Shown here one piece after another: positions 6,810 to 15,999 of a DNA stretch of 64,000 bases. A model generated the notes under the pieces. That model was not told where the DNA came from and did no database searches. It worked only from the letters and a program-made list of their open reading frames with translations. The position numbers and the translations under genes were made by a program. This stretch comes from Bog-473 sp964457065. GTDB taxonomy: Bacteria; Actinomycetota; Acidimicrobiia; Acidimicrobiales; RAAP-2. Each line of letters begins with the position of its first letter. Positions within the stretch are counted from its first letter, which is position 1. The stretch lies in assembly GCA_964457065.1 (NCBI GenBank), contig CAYWDQ010000003.1, positions 10,863 through 74,862 on the forward strand. The letters run 5' to 3'.

Positions 6810-8180
6810 ATGGCGCCGGCCCGCTTCGGCACCGATGGCGTGCGCGGGGTCGCGAACGAGGAGCTGACCGCCGAGCTGGCGCTCGCCCTCGGACGTGCCA
6901 CCGCCCGTGTCCTCCCCGCCCCGACCTTCGTCGTCGGGCGCGACACGCGGCGCTCCGGGCCGCTCCTCCAGGCTGCCTTCTCGGCGGGCCTGGCCACCGA
7001 AGGGGCCGACGTCGTCGACCTGGGCGTCCTGCCGACCCCCGGTGTCGCTGCGGTGGCCGAGCAACGCAAGGCGCCCGGCGCCGTCATCTCGGCTTCGCAC
7101 AATCCCTTCGGTGACAACGGCATCAAGCTGTTCAGCCGCTTCGGCACGAAGCTGCCCACCGATGTGGAGTGCGAGATAGAGCGTGAGCTCGACGGCGTGC
7201 TCAGCGACCCCGACCGCCCACCGCGGCGCCCCACGGGCCACGGCGTGGGTCGGATCGCGACGGACCCGGGCGCGATCGAGGTGTACCGGCACCACCTGCT
7301 GGCGGTGACGGAGGGCCGCCGCCTCGACGGCCTGCGCATCGTCATCGACTGCGCCAACGGCGCGGCCAGCGAGATCGCACCCTGGGTGCTCGCCGAGCTC
7401 GGCGCGTGGGTCACGGCGTTGCACGACTCGCCCGACGGGGACAACATCAACGAACGGTGCGGCTCGACGGACCCGGCCCAGCTCTCGCTCGCCGTGGTGG
7501 AGCACCAGGCAGACATCGGCCTGGCGCTCGACGGCGACGCCGACCGGGTCATCGCGGTCGACCACACCGGCAGCATCATCGACGGCGACGCGCTCCTGGC
7601 GCTCTTCGCCCTCGACCTCGCCGAGCGGGGGCGGCTGGCCGGCAACACGGTCGCCGTCACCGTCATGACGAACCTGGGCTTCCGCCTGGCCATGGAGGGC
7701 CGCGGCATCGCCGTGCGCGAGACCGACGTGGGGGACCGCCACGTGCTGGCCGCCCTCGACGCCGACGGGCTGAGCCTGGGCGGCGAGCAGTCGGGCCACA
7801 TCATCTTCCGCTCGCTGTCGACCACCGGCGACGGCATCCTCACCGGCATCGCGCTGGCCGACCTGGTGCTGCGGGCGGGCCGCTCCCTGGCCGGCCTCTC
7901 GGTGGGGCTGGTCGAGCGGGTGCCCCAGCGCCTGGTCAACGTGCCCGTCTCCCAGCCCGAGCGGCTGGCCGACTGCGCCGAGGTGTGGGAGGCCGTGGTG
8001 AAGGCCGAGGCCGAGCTCGGCCACGAGGGCCGGGTGCTGCTGCGCCCGAGCGGCACCGAGCCGGTGGTGCGGGTGATGGTCGAGGCGCGGGCCGAAACCC
8101 AGGCCGACGCGGTGGCCGCCCGGCTCGCCGGCGTCGTGGAGGCCGTGCTGGGACAGATCGAGCCGCAGGCGCCCAGGTAG
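6810..8180 (+). CDS. glmM: Phosphoglucosamine mutase
   Basis: A 456-residue enzyme that converts glucosamine-6-P to glucosamine-1-P for UDP-GlcNAc and peptidoglycan. FGTDGVRGVAN is at residues 6-16. The phosphoserine loop ISASHNP puts the catalytic serine at S96. The Mg-binding DGDADR loop starts at D241, and the sugar-binding GEQSGHI and phosphate-binding RPSGTEP (near the C-terminus) are present. It is the first step before glmS in this pathway block. ATG start; spacing suggests it is in an operon with rpsI. Confidence 0.96.
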   Translation: MAPARFGTDGVRGVANEELTAELALALGRATARVLPAPTFVVGRDTRRSGPLLQAAFSAGLATEGADVVDLGVLPTPGVAAVAEQRKAPGAVISASHNPFGDNGIKLFSRFGTKLPTDVECEIERELDGVLSDPDRPPRRPTGHGVGRIATDPGAIEVYRHHLLAVTEGRRLDGLRIVIDCANGAASEIAPWVLAELGAWVTALHDSPDGDNINERCGSTDPAQLSLAVVEHQADIGLALDGDADRVIAVDHTGSIIDGDALLALFALDLAERGRLAGNTVAVTVMTNLGFRLAMEGRGIAVRETDVGDRHVLAALDADGLSLGGEQSGHIIFRSLSTTGDGILTGIALADLVLRAGRSLAGLSVGLVERVPQRLVNVPVSQPERLADCAEVWEAVVKAEAELGHEGRVLLRPSGTEPVVRVMVEARAETQADAVAARLAGVVEAVLGQIEPQAPR

Positions 8181-8191
8181 CCTGGTCCACT

Positions 8192-10033
8192 ATGTGCGGC
8201 ATCATTGGCGTCACCGGCGAGGCCGACGCCGTGCCGCTCCTCCTCGGCGCCCTGCACCAGCTGGAGTACCGGGGCTACGACTCGGCCGGGGTGGCCATGG
8301 TGGTCGACGGGGGCGTCTGGAGGGCGCGGGCCGCCGGCGGGACCGAGTCGGTCGCCGCCCTCGCCGAGCTGACGCAGGACGCGCCCACCGGCCACGCCGC
8401 CGCCATCGGGCACACCCGGTGGGCGACCCACGGCAGCCCCACCGCCGAGAACGCCCACCCCCACGTCGACTGCACCGGACGCATCGCCCTCGTCCACAAC
8501 GGGATCATCGAGAACCACGCCGAGCTGCGGGCGGAGCTCGTCGCCGGCGGGCACACCCTGACGTCGGCCACCGACACGGAGGTCATGGCCCACCTGATTG
8601 AGCAGGGGATGGCCGCCGGCGCGTCCCTGGCGGAGGCCACCCGCGCCATGCTGCGCCGGGTGCGCGGCGCGTTCTCCATCGCCGTCATCTCCGCCGACGA
8701 GCCCGACACCATCGTCGCCGCCCGCCGCTCCACTCCACTCGTGCTCGGGCTGGCCGACGGCATGGCGCTCTTGGCGTCGGACATCCCCGCCCTCATCGGC
8801 CACACCCGCCAGGTCTTCGCGCTCTCCGACGACGAGCTGGCCGTCCTCACTCCCGGGACGCTGACGGTGACCACGCTCGACGGGGCGGTGGTCGAGCCCG
8901 AGCGGCTCACGATCAGCTGGGACGTCGAGGCGGCCCAGAAGGGCGGCTACGAGGACTTCATGTCCAAGGAGATGCACGAGCAGCCGCTGGCCGTGGCGGA
9001 CACGCTGCTGGACCGGCGTGGAACCGGCGGAGAGCTGATCCTCGACGAGATGCGACTGAGCGCCGACGACCTGCGCCGCATCGACAAGGTCTTCATCGTC
9101 GCCTGCGGCTCCAGCTACCACGCCGCGCTCGTGGCCAAGTACGCCATTGAGCACTGGGTCAAGGTGCCGGCCGAGGTCGACATCGCGAGCGAGTTCCGCT
9201 ACCGCGACCCGGTGCTGAACGAGCGCACGCTGTGTGTGGGTGTCTCCCAGTCCGGCGAGACGCTCGACACGTCCGAAGCGATGCGCGAGGCGAAGCGGCT
9301 CGGGGCCAAGGTGCTGGTGGTCTCCAACGTCGTCGACTCCTCCATGGCACGGGCGGCCGACGGTGTGCTCTACACGCGGGCGGGGCCCGAGATCGGCGTG
9401 GCGTCGACGAAGTGCCACCTGGCCCAGATCGTGGCGCTCGAGGTGCTCGGCCTGTACCTGGCGCAGATCCTCGGCACCCAGCCGGCGGCGGAGATCAACG
9501 AGATCCTCAACGCCATGGACGTGTTGCCGGGGCTGGTGAGCGAGGCGCTGTCCCGCGTCGGCGACGTCGACGACGTGGCGGCCAAGCTCACCGACGCCCG
9601 CGACTTCTTCTTCCTCGGGCGCCACGTCGGGTACCCCGTCGCGCTCGAGGGCGCGCTGAAGCTGAAGGAGCTGGCGTACCTGCGGGCGGAGGGCTACCCG
9701 GCCGGCGAGCTCAAGCACGGGCCGATCGCCCTCATTGAGCCGGGCACCGTGGTCGTCGGCATCGCGACCCGCAATCCACTGTGGGAGAAGATGCTGTCCA
9801 ACATCGCCGAGGTGCGCAGCCGCGGTGCCACGGTCGTGCTGGTGGCCGACGACGGCGACGACGAGTCGGCCGCCGCGGCGGACCACGTGCTCTGGGTCCC
9901 CCCGACCTACCCGCTCCTCGCGCCGGTGGTCGGCGTGGTGCCGCTGCAACAGCTGGCCTACCGGTTGGCCCGCCTGCACGGGCACGACCCTGACCGCCCG
10001 CGCAACCTGGCCAAGACGGTGACCGTCGAGTGA
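8192..10033 (+). CDS. glmS: Glutamine-fructose-6-phosphate aminotransferase
   Basis: A 613-residue enzyme that makes glucosamine-6-P from fructose-6-P and glutamine, the entry to amino-sugar synthesis. Translation starts at ATG 8192 with MCGIIGV, so Cys2 becomes the N-terminal glutaminase nucleophile. HTRWATHG and the glutaminase fold (1-230) are followed by two SIS domains (CGSSYHAA..., SQSGETLDT, and the C-terminal ELKHGPIAL). It ends AKTVTVE as usual. A -10-like TAGCCT (8178-8183) lies 8 bases before the ATG with no ribosome binding site, so the mRNA may be leaderless. No glmS ribozyme is visible in the 11-base gap. Confidence 0.97.
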   Translation: MCGIIGVTGEADAVPLLLGALHQLEYRGYDSAGVAMVVDGGVWRARAAGGTESVAALAELTQDAPTGHAAAIGHTRWATHGSPTAENAHPHVDCTGRIALVHNGIIENHAELRAELVAGGHTLTSATDTEVMAHLIEQGMAAGASLAEATRAMLRRVRGAFSIAVISADEPDTIVAARRSTPLVLGLADGMALLASDIPALIGHTRQVFALSDDELAVLTPGTLTVTTLDGAVVEPERLTISWDVEAAQKGGYEDFMSKEMHEQPLAVADTLLDRRGTGGELILDEMRLSADDLRRIDKVFIVACGSSYHAALVAKYAIEHWVKVPAEVDIASEFRYRDPVLNERTLCVGVSQSGETLDTSEAMREAKRLGAKVLVVSNVVDSSMARAADGVLYTRAGPEIGVASTKCHLAQIVALEVLGLYLAQILGTQPAAEINEILNAMDVLPGLVSEALSRVGDVDDVAAKLTDARDFFFLGRHVGYPVALEGALKLKELAYLRAEGYPAGELKHGPIALIEPGTVVVGIATRNPLWEKMLSNIAEVRSRGATVVLVADDGDDESAAAADHVLWVPPTYPLLAPVVGVVPLQQLAYRLARLHGHDPDRPRNLAKTVTVE

Positions 10034-10449
10034 GCCCGATCGTCGGCGTCGGGGTCGACGCGGTCGACGTGGCGCGGTTCCGCCGCCTGCTCGACCGCCG
10101 CCCGCGTTTCGCGGCGCGTTGCTTCACCGCATCCGAGCAGTCCGACGCGACCGGATCGGCCGACGTGGCCCAGAGCCTGGCGGCGCGCTTCGCCGCCAAG
10201 GAGGCGGTCATGAAGGCGCTGGGCACCGGCATCGGCGGCTTCGCTTTGACTGACGTCGAGGTCCGCCGGACGACGGGGACGGGCGCCACCCGCAACGCCC
10301 CCTTCCTCGTGCTCCACGGCACCGCCGCCGAGCTGGCCGGCGCCCAGGGCGCGGGTCGGTTCCACCTCTCGCTGACCCACACCGACGGAGTGGCCATCGC
10401 GTTCGTCGTCGCCGAGCGGGCGCGGGCAACCTCGTGCGCCCCGTCCTGA
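10030..10449 (+). CDS. acpS: Holo-[acyl-carrier-protein] synthase
   Basis: A 139-residue phosphopantetheinyl transferase that activates acyl carrier protein with CoA. The Mg/CoA ligands are D10 (GVGVDAVDVARF) and E58 (ARFAAKEAVMKALG). HLSLTHTDGVAIAFVV is the conserved C-terminal strand pair. GTG start overlaps the glmS stop by 4 bases. The next gene starts 16 bases before its stop, a standard acpS-nnr arrangement in actinobacteria. Confidence 0.94.
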   Translation: MSPIVGVGVDAVDVARFRRLLDRRPRFAARCFTASEQSDATGSADVAQSLAARFAAKEAVMKALGTGIGGFALTDVEVRRTTGTGATRNAPFLVLHGTAAELAGAQGAGRFHLSLTHTDGVAIAFVVAERARATSCAPS

Positions 10450-11852
10450 CCCGCGACGAGATGCGGGCCGCCGACGCGGCGGCCCTGGACGCGGTCCCCC
10501 ACGAGACCCTGGTGGCCCGCGCCGGCACGGCGGTGGCCCATGCCGCGCTGCGGATGCTGGGCGGCGCCTACGGCCGGCACATCGTGGTGGTGGCCGGCAA
10601 GGGCAGCAACGGCGCCGACGGGAGGGTCGCCGCCTCGGTGCTGGCCCGGCGGGGGGCGCGGGTGCGTGTCCTCGAGGCCGCCGACGCGCCGGGCGCGATG
10701 GTGCTGCCGCCCTGTGACCTCGTCGTCGACGGCGCCTACGGCACCGGGTTCCGGGGCTCCTACGACGCCCCGGCCGCGCGCGCCGGTGCACGGGTGCTCG
10801 CCATCGACATCCCCTCCGGCGTCGACGCCGACAGCGGCGAGGCGCCCGGGGACGCCGTGCAGGCCGACCGCACCGTGACCTTTGCCGCGCTGAAGCCCGG
10901 GCTGCTCCAGGGCGACGGGCCGCGCCTGAGCGGCACGGTAGAGGTGGCCGACATCGGGATCGGGTTCCCCACGCCGCGGGCACTCCTCGTCGAGGACGCC
11001 GATGTCGCCGCACTGCTGCCGGCACGGCCCCGCCAGGTCAACAAGTGGACGAACGCCGTCGGCGTGGCGGCCGGCTCGGCGGGCATGGAGGGTGCCGCGA
11101 TCCTGTGTACCCGGGGCGCCATGGCCGCCGGTGCGGGCATGATCCGGCTGGGCTCGCCCGGAGACCCTGCCGCTGCGTGGCCGACCGAGGTGGTGCGCAT
11201 GCGCCTGCCGGCCGTCGGATGGACGGGCGCCTTCCTGGACGCCACCGCCAAGTGCAAGGCCGTCGTCGTCGGGCCCGGGCTCGGCACCGGCGACGCCGTC
11301 GCCGGTGAGATCCGGGCCCTGCTGGCGGCCGTGCCCGTGCCGTTGGTGATCGATGCCGACGCGCTCACGGCGCTGGGTGACGCGGCGTCGGCGCGCACGC
11401 TGCTCGACGGGCGGCACGCCGCGAGCATCCTCACCCCACACGACGGCGAGTACGCCCGCATCGCCGGCTCGCCGCCCGGCGGGGACCGCCTGGACGCGGC
11501 CCGCCGGCTGGCCGCCGCCACGGGTGCCGTGGTGTTGCTCAAGGGCCCCCTCACCGCCGTGGCCTCTCCCGCCGGCGCGGCTGCGGCGCCCGACGTGCTC
11601 CTGGCTGCCGCCGGTGGTCCCTCTCTGGCCACCGCCGGCAGCGGCGACGTCCTGTCGGGCATCATCGCGGCCTTCTGCGCCCGCGGGCTCGGCGCCTTCG
11701 AGGCGGCGGCGCTGGGCGCGCACGCGCACGGGCGGGCGGCGTCGCTGGGCCCGTCACAGGGCCTGGTGTCCGGCGAGCTGCCGGGCCTGCTCGCCGAGCT
11801 GCTGTCCTCGCTGCTCGAGCCGGACACCGGGGAAGGGGACGTCGGTGGCTGA
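10434..11852 (+). CDS. nnr: Bifunctional NAD(P)HX epimerase/dehydratase
   Basis: A 472-residue metabolite-repair fusion. The N-terminal YjeF_N domain (about 1-210) epimerises hydrated NAD(P)H and has GKGSNGADGRVAA near residue 54 and DIPSGVDADSG near 123-133. The C-terminal carbohydrate-kinase-like domain (about 215-460) dehydrates the S-epimer using ADP or ATP; TPHDGEYARI, LLKGPLTAV and the TAGSGDVLSGIIAAF nucleotide site are visible. GTG 10434 overlaps acpS by 16 bases. It is the usual neighbour of alr. Confidence 0.95.
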   Translation: MRPVLTRDEMRAADAAALDAVPHETLVARAGTAVAHAALRMLGGAYGRHIVVVAGKGSNGADGRVAASVLARRGARVRVLEAADAPGAMVLPPCDLVVDGAYGTGFRGSYDAPAARAGARVLAIDIPSGVDADSGEAPGDAVQADRTVTFAALKPGLLQGDGPRLSGTVEVADIGIGFPTPRALLVEDADVAALLPARPRQVNKWTNAVGVAAGSAGMEGAAILCTRGAMAAGAGMIRLGSPGDPAAAWPTEVVRMRLPAVGWTGAFLDATAKCKAVVVGPGLGTGDAVAGEIRALLAAVPVPLVIDADALTALGDAASARTLLDGRHAASILTPHDGEYARIAGSPPGGDRLDAARRLAAATGAVVLLKGPLTAVASPAGAAAAPDVLLAAAGGPSLATAGSGDVLSGIIAAFCARGLGAFEAAALGAHAHGRAASLGPSQGLVSGELPGLLAELLSSLLEPDTGEGDVGG

Positions 11853-13089
11853 GGGCGCGCCGATGCGGCTCGTGGTGCCGGACCCCGCGGACGAGGACGC
11901 CGCCGTGACGATGGCCCAGGGGCGCTCGCGTCCGGCCTGGGCCGAGATCGACCTCGCCGCGGTGAGCCACAACGCCGCGGTGCTGGCGCGGCTCGTGGCG
12001 CCGGCCGAGCTCTGCGCCGTGGTGAAGGCCCACGGGTACGGGCACGGAGGGCCCGCGGTGGCCCGCGCCGCTCTGGCCGGTGGTGCGCAGCGGCTCGCCG
12101 TGGCACTGGTCGACGAGGGCGTCGAGCTCCGCCGGCACGGCGTCGACGCGCCCGTCCTGCTGTTGAGCGAGTGCGGCCTCGACGCCGTCGACACGGCGCT
12201 GGCCTATGCGCTCACGCCGACCCTCTACTCCGCCGACGCCATCGAGGCCTTCGGCGCCGGCGCCCGGGCGTCGGGCCGGCGCAGCGCGGTCCACGTCAAG
12301 GTCGACACCGGCATGCACCGGGTCGGCGTCGCGCCCGGGGAGCTGGCCGAGACCCTCGCCGCGGTGAGGCGCGAGCCCATGCTGGTCCTCGAGGGCATCT
12401 GGACGCACCTGCCGGTGGCCGACGGCGAGCACGCAGAGGACCGGGCGTACACCGAGGCGCAGCTCGGTCTCTTCGACCGGCTGGTCGCCGAACTGGCGAC
12501 TGAGGGCGTGACCGCCCCCGTCCTGCACGCCGCCAACACGGCGGCCGCCATCGCCTTCCCGCTCTCGCGCTACGACATGGTGCGCTGCGGCCTCGGACTC
12601 TACGGGTACCTGCCGGGCGGCACCGTGAAGGCCGCCTTCGACGCGCAGGCGGGTGGCGAGCGGCTGCGCCCGGCCATGTCGCTCAAGGCGCGCGTGGTCG
12701 CGGTGCGCACCTTGGAGGCAGGGGAGCGCCCCTCCTACGGCCGGCTGCGCCCGCTACCGGCGCGCTCGCTGGTGGCGACGGTGCCCATCGGCTACGCCGA
12801 CGGGGTGCCGCGGGCCCTCTTCGGCGCCGGCTACGAGGTGCTCATCGGGGGGGTCCGGCGCCCGCTGGCCGGAATGGTGACGATGGACCAGATCGTCGTC
12901 GACTGCGGCGGCGACCACTCGGTGCGCCCCGGGGACGAGGTCGTGCTGCTCGGCCGGCAGGGTGACGAAGCGGTCACGGCGGACGACTGGGCGGCCATGC
13001 TGGGGACGATCAGCTACGAGGTCGTGTGCGGCGTGGGCCCGCGGATGCCCCGGGTCCTTGTCAACCGCCCCGATGCGCCCGGTGCCTGA
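11845..13089 (+). CDS. alr: Alanine racemase
   Basis: A 414-residue PLP enzyme making D-alanine for peptidoglycan. The PLP lysine is K61 in CAVVKAHGYGHG; most homologs read KANAYGHG, so the two residues after the lysine-alanine differ. The second catalytic base is the tyrosine of PSYGRL. VPIGYADGVPRAL and the ending ISYEVVCGVGPRMPRV are conserved. I chose GTG 11845 because GGAAGGGGA lies a few bases upstream and it overlaps the nnr stop; this leaves a 25-30 residue N-terminal extension. ATG 11863 or ATG 11911 are alternatives. Confidence 0.93.
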   Translation: MAEGAPMRLVVPDPADEDAAVTMAQGRSRPAWAEIDLAAVSHNAAVLARLVAPAELCAVVKAHGYGHGGPAVARAALAGGAQRLAVALVDEGVELRRHGVDAPVLLLSECGLDAVDTALAYALTPTLYSADAIEAFGAGARASGRRSAVHVKVDTGMHRVGVAPGELAETLAAVRREPMLVLEGIWTHLPVADGEHAEDRAYTEAQLGLFDRLVAELATEGVTAPVLHAANTAAAIAFPLSRYDMVRCGLGLYGYLPGGTVKAAFDAQAGGERLRPAMSLKARVVAVRTLEAGERPSYGRLRPLPARSLVATVPIGYADGVPRALFGAGYEVLIGGVRRPLAGMVTMDQIVVDCGGDHSVRPGDEVVLLGRQGDEAVTADDWAAMLGTISYEVVCGVGPRMPRVLVNRPDAPGA

Positions 13090-13654
13090 CGCCGACGTCC
13101 TCGAGCGCCTGCGCCTCACCGCGTCGACGTGCACCAGGTGCGCCCTCGCCGAGGGGCGGACCCAGGTCGTCTTCGGCGTGGGCGACCCCGGGGCCGACCT
13201 GCTCTTCGTGGGCGAAGGCCCCGGACGCGAGGAGGACCTGGCGGGGGAGCCGTTCGTCGGCCGCTCGGGCAAGCTGCTCGACCGCCTGATGTGGGAGGAG
13301 ATCGGCCTCACCCGGGCCGAGTGCTACATCGCCAACGTGGTCAAGTGCCGGCCGCCCAACAACCGGGACCCGGCGCCCGGCGAGATCGAGGCGTGCCGCC
13401 CGTATCTCGCCGAGCAGATCTCCGTGATCGACCCCCTGGTCATCGTGACGCTCGGCAACTTCTCCACCAAGCTCCTGCTCCAGACGACACGGGGCATCCG
13501 CGAGCTGCGCGGCCAGGTATTCGAGCGCGGCCGGGCCCGCCTCGTCCCGACGTACCACCCCGCGTACGTGCTGCGGGCCGGCGGGGAGGCCATGGCCGAG
13601 ATGCGGGCCGACCTCGTCCGGGCGAAGCGCCTCGTGGCGGCGGGCCGGGCGTGA
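13073..13654 (+). CDS. udg: Uracil-DNA glycosylase, family 4 (Fe-S type)
   Basis: A 193-residue base-excision repair enzyme that removes uracil from DNA. The four 4Fe-4S cysteines are C20, C23, C92 and C108. Motif 1 GEGPGREEDLAGEPFVG starts at residue 48 (family consensus GEAPG), and YHPAYVLR forms the C-terminal motif. Start is uncertain between ATG 13073, which overlaps alr, and GTG 13082; neither has a clear ribosome binding site. It overlaps tsaE by 4 bases. Confidence 0.93.
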   Translation: MRPVPDADVLERLRLTASTCTRCALAEGRTQVVFGVGDPGADLLFVGEGPGREEDLAGEPFVGRSGKLLDRLMWEEIGLTRAECYIANVVKCRPPNNRDPAPGEIEACRPYLAEQISVIDPLVIVTLGNFSTKLLLQTTRGIRELRGQVFERGRARLVPTYHPAYVLRAGGEAMAEMRADLVRAKRLVAAGRA

Positions 13655-14172
13655 CCTGGCCCGTCGAGCGCACGACCGACTCGCCGTCCGCCACGAGGGA
13701 GCTGGCCGGACGGCTGGCCCGCCTGTGCCGCGCCGGGGACGTGGTGCTCCTGGTGGGCGACCTCGGCGCCGGCAAGACGGTCTTCGCCCAGGGGTTCGCT
13801 GCCGCACTCGGGGTGCCGGGCCCGGTGACCAGCCCGACGTTCGCGCTGGTGCGCCACTACCGCTGCGGCGCGGGCAGCCCCGTGGGGGGCCTCATCCATG
13901 CCGACGTGTACCGCACGGGGTCGGTCGACGAGATCGCCGACCTGGCTCTGGCCGAGTTGGTCGAGGAGGATGCCGTCGCCGTCGTCGAATGGGGTGACCT
14001 GGCCGCGCCAGCGTTGGGGGAGAGCGCGCTCGAGGTGACGCTGGCCGTCCCCGACGCGCTCGGGGCGCCCGAGCGGCGTGCCGTCTCGGTCGTGGGGAGG
14101 GGTCGCTGGGCCGAGCGGGCGGACGAGGTGGCCGACGTGCTGGCGCCCGTCCCCGAGCGGCGGGCACCGTGA
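13651..14172 (+). CDS. tsaE: tRNA t6A synthesis ATPase TsaE
   Basis: A 173-residue P-loop ATPase that resets the TsaB-TsaD complex making threonylcarbamoyladenosine at tRNA position 37. Walker A is GDLGAGKT at 36-43, followed by TSPTFALV. HADVYR and VVEWGD are the conserved acidic sites. Its GTG start overlaps the udg stop. The following tsaB and rimI complete the classical cluster; tsaD itself is not in the window. Confidence 0.95.
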   Translation: MTWPVERTTDSPSATRELAGRLARLCRAGDVVLLVGDLGAGKTVFAQGFAAALGVPGPVTSPTFALVRHYRCGAGSPVGGLIHADVYRTGSVDEIADLALAELVEEDAVAVVEWGDLAAPALGESALEVTLAVPDALGAPERRAVSVVGRGRWAERADEVADVLAPVPERRAP

Positions 14173-14912
14173 GCAGCCTGGTCCCGACCGCTCCCTTCGC
14201 CCTCGTGGCGATCGAGACCGCCACCGAGACGGTTGGCGTGGCGGTGCGGACGCCCACGGGCGTCCAGGCCGAGTTCGCACTGACAGGCCGCCGCCGCCAC
14301 GTCGAGACGCTCACGCCCGCCCTCGAGCACCTGCTGGCACAGGTCGGCCTGACCCCGGCCGAGCTGGGGGTCGTGGCCGTGGACATCGGCCCGGGGCTCT
14401 TCACGGGCCTGCGGGTGGGCGTGGCCGCCGCCAAGGGGCTCGCCCAGTCGCTCGGCATCGGGGTGGTCGGCGCCACCAGCCTCGACATCCTCACCGCGGG
14501 TGCGGCGGCGGCGGGCCACCGGGGTCTCGTGCTGGCCTGCGTCGACGCGCGCCGGGCGGAGGTCTTCGCGGCCGTGCGCCAAGTCGGGGAGAGGGGGGAG
14601 GTCGTGGCGGAGCCGATGGCGCCCGCCCTGTGCGCGCCCATGGACCTGGCGGTCGCGCTCGACGGCCTGGGCGGCGCCCCGGTGCTCGCGGTCGGCGACG
14701 GCGCCGAGCGCTACCGCGCCGTCCTCGAGCCGGTGTCCGGCGTCCGGGCCACGGCGCCCGCACTGGCGTTCCCGCCCCCGGCGGCCCTCCTGGGCCTCGC
14801 CCTGGCGCGCATCGGGGCGGGAGAATCGCCAGTCGCGCCCGGCCGGGTGGTTCCCCTCTACATGCGTGAGGCGGACGCAACGAGCAACTTCGCACGCGCG
14901 GAGCGGGCCTGA
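14169..14912 (+). CDS. tsaB: tRNA t6A synthesis scaffold TsaB
   Basis: A 247-residue ASKHA-fold protein that dimerises with TsaD in t6A37 synthesis. The N-terminal LVAIETATETVGVAV phosphate-loop-like strand and DIGPGLFTGLRVGVAAAKGLA (about 77-97) are family hallmarks. It lacks the metal-binding histidines of the catalytic TsaD, as expected. GTG start overlaps tsaE by 4 bases. Confidence 0.93.
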   Translation: MSSLVPTAPFALVAIETATETVGVAVRTPTGVQAEFALTGRRRHVETLTPALEHLLAQVGLTPAELGVVAVDIGPGLFTGLRVGVAAAKGLAQSLGIGVVGATSLDILTAGAAAAGHRGLVLACVDARRAEVFAAVRQVGERGEVVAEPMAPALCAPMDLAVALDGLGGAPVLAVGDGAERYRAVLEPVSGVRATAPALAFPPPAALLGLALARIGAGESPVAPGRVVPLYMREADATSNFARAERA

Positions 14913-14925
14913 GCCGGGTGTCGTC

Positions 14926-15447
14926 GTGACGCTGCGCATCGAGAAGCTCCGGCGCCGGGACCTGCGGCAGCTGCTCCGCATCGAGAGCCGGGTGTTCCCC
15001 GAGCCGTGGTCACCCGAGGTCTTCAACTCCGAGCTGGCCCTGCGCAAGGGCCGGCTGTACCGGGCCACGTGGGACGGCGACGAGATGGCGGGCTACATCG
15101 GGTTCATGATGGTCGACGACGAGGCGCACATGACGACCATCGCCACCGCTCCCGCCTACCAGCGCTCCGGGGTGGCCACGACGATGATCGTGGACGGCAT
15201 CCGCACCCTGCGGGCCGGCGGGGTCAAGCACATCTCGCTCGAGGTGGCGGCCAACAACGAGCCGGCGCAGGCCCTGTACCGCCGCTTCGGGTTCGCCCCG
15301 GTCGGCGTACGCAAGAACTACTACCCGGTGACGGGGCAGGACGCACTCGTCATGTGGGTGTACGACATCGACAGCGAGAGCTACGCGGAGCGGCTGGACC
15401 ACCTGGCTGCGACGGGGGTGGCGGTCGAGGAGGGTCGCTCGCGGTAG
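14926..15447 (+). CDS. rimI: Ribosomal-protein-alanine N-acetyltransferase
   Basis: A 173-residue GNAT acetyltransferase; RimI modifies the N-terminus of ribosomal protein S18. The acetyl-CoA site reads YQRSGVATTMIVDGI (Q/R-x-x-G-x-A/G core), followed by LEVAANNEPAQALYRRFGF. The N-terminal RVFPEPWSPEVFNSEL is typical RimI. Start GTG 14926 is 13 bases after the tsaB stop. The position after tsaE-tsaB supports RimI over a generic GNAT. Confidence 0.9.
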   Translation: MTLRIEKLRRRDLRQLLRIESRVFPEPWSPEVFNSELALRKGRLYRATWDGDEMAGYIGFMMVDDEAHMTTIATAPAYQRSGVATTMIVDGIRTLRAGGVKHISLEVAANNEPAQALYRRFGFAPVGVRKNYYPVTGQDALVMWVYDIDSESYAERLDHLAATGVAVEEGRSR

Positions 15448-15485
15448 GGCTGCGCGCGCCGGCCGTCCGCGGCAGAATGTTGCAC

Positions 15486-15932
15486 ATGGCCGACCTCGAA
15501 CTCGTGAACCGTCTGGCGGCGGCCGACCACCACCTGGCCGTCTTCGGCGTGGCGCGACCCGACGGCAGCGTGCACGCGTCGGTCGTGAACGCCGGCGTCA
15601 TGGACGATCCGGTCGATGGATCCCCCGGGGGCGCGGCGGTGGTGGGCGGTGGGGCCCGCAAGCTCGCCCTGGTGCGGACGGCGGGCCGGGCGACGCTCGT
15701 GTTCAAGGACGGCTGGGAGTGGGCCGCCGTCTCGGGGCCGGTCCGCCTCGTCGGCCCCGACGACGGGTCGGACCTCGGGCTGGACGTGCCCGAGACCATC
15801 CGTTCGGTGTTCAGGGCAGCCGGCGGGAGCCACGGGGACTGGGCGGAGTTCGACCGGGTCATGGCCGAGGAACGCCGCTGCGCGGTGTTCGTGCGGGCGG
15901 ACAGCGTCTCCACGAACGCCGGTTCGGGGTGA
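15486..15932 (+). CDS. PPOX-fold flavin/F420-type oxidoreductase
   Basis: A 148-residue split-barrel protein resembling the small actinobacterial F420- or FMN-binding family (TIGR03618-like). The opening LVNRLAAADHHLAVFGVARPDGSVHASVVNAG, with its two barrel strands, and RTAGRATLVFKDGWEWAAVSGPVRLVGPDDG fit the pattern of substrate-binding strands. The natural substrate cannot be read from the sequence. ATG 15486 is preferred over ATG 15477 because CAGAAT at 15473-15478 is a -10-like box exactly 7 bases before it, which would make a leaderless message. Confidence 0.75.
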   Translation: MADLELVNRLAAADHHLAVFGVARPDGSVHASVVNAGVMDDPVDGSPGGAAVVGGGARKLALVRTAGRATLVFKDGWEWAAVSGPVRLVGPDDGSDLGLDVPETIRSVFRAAGGSHGDWAEFDRVMAEERRCAVFVRADSVSTNAGSG

Positions 15933-15999
15933 CGAGTCGGTCCGGGACGGCCCACGCGTAGGGTGGGGTTCGTCGGACCGACCGGAGGAGTACGCACGC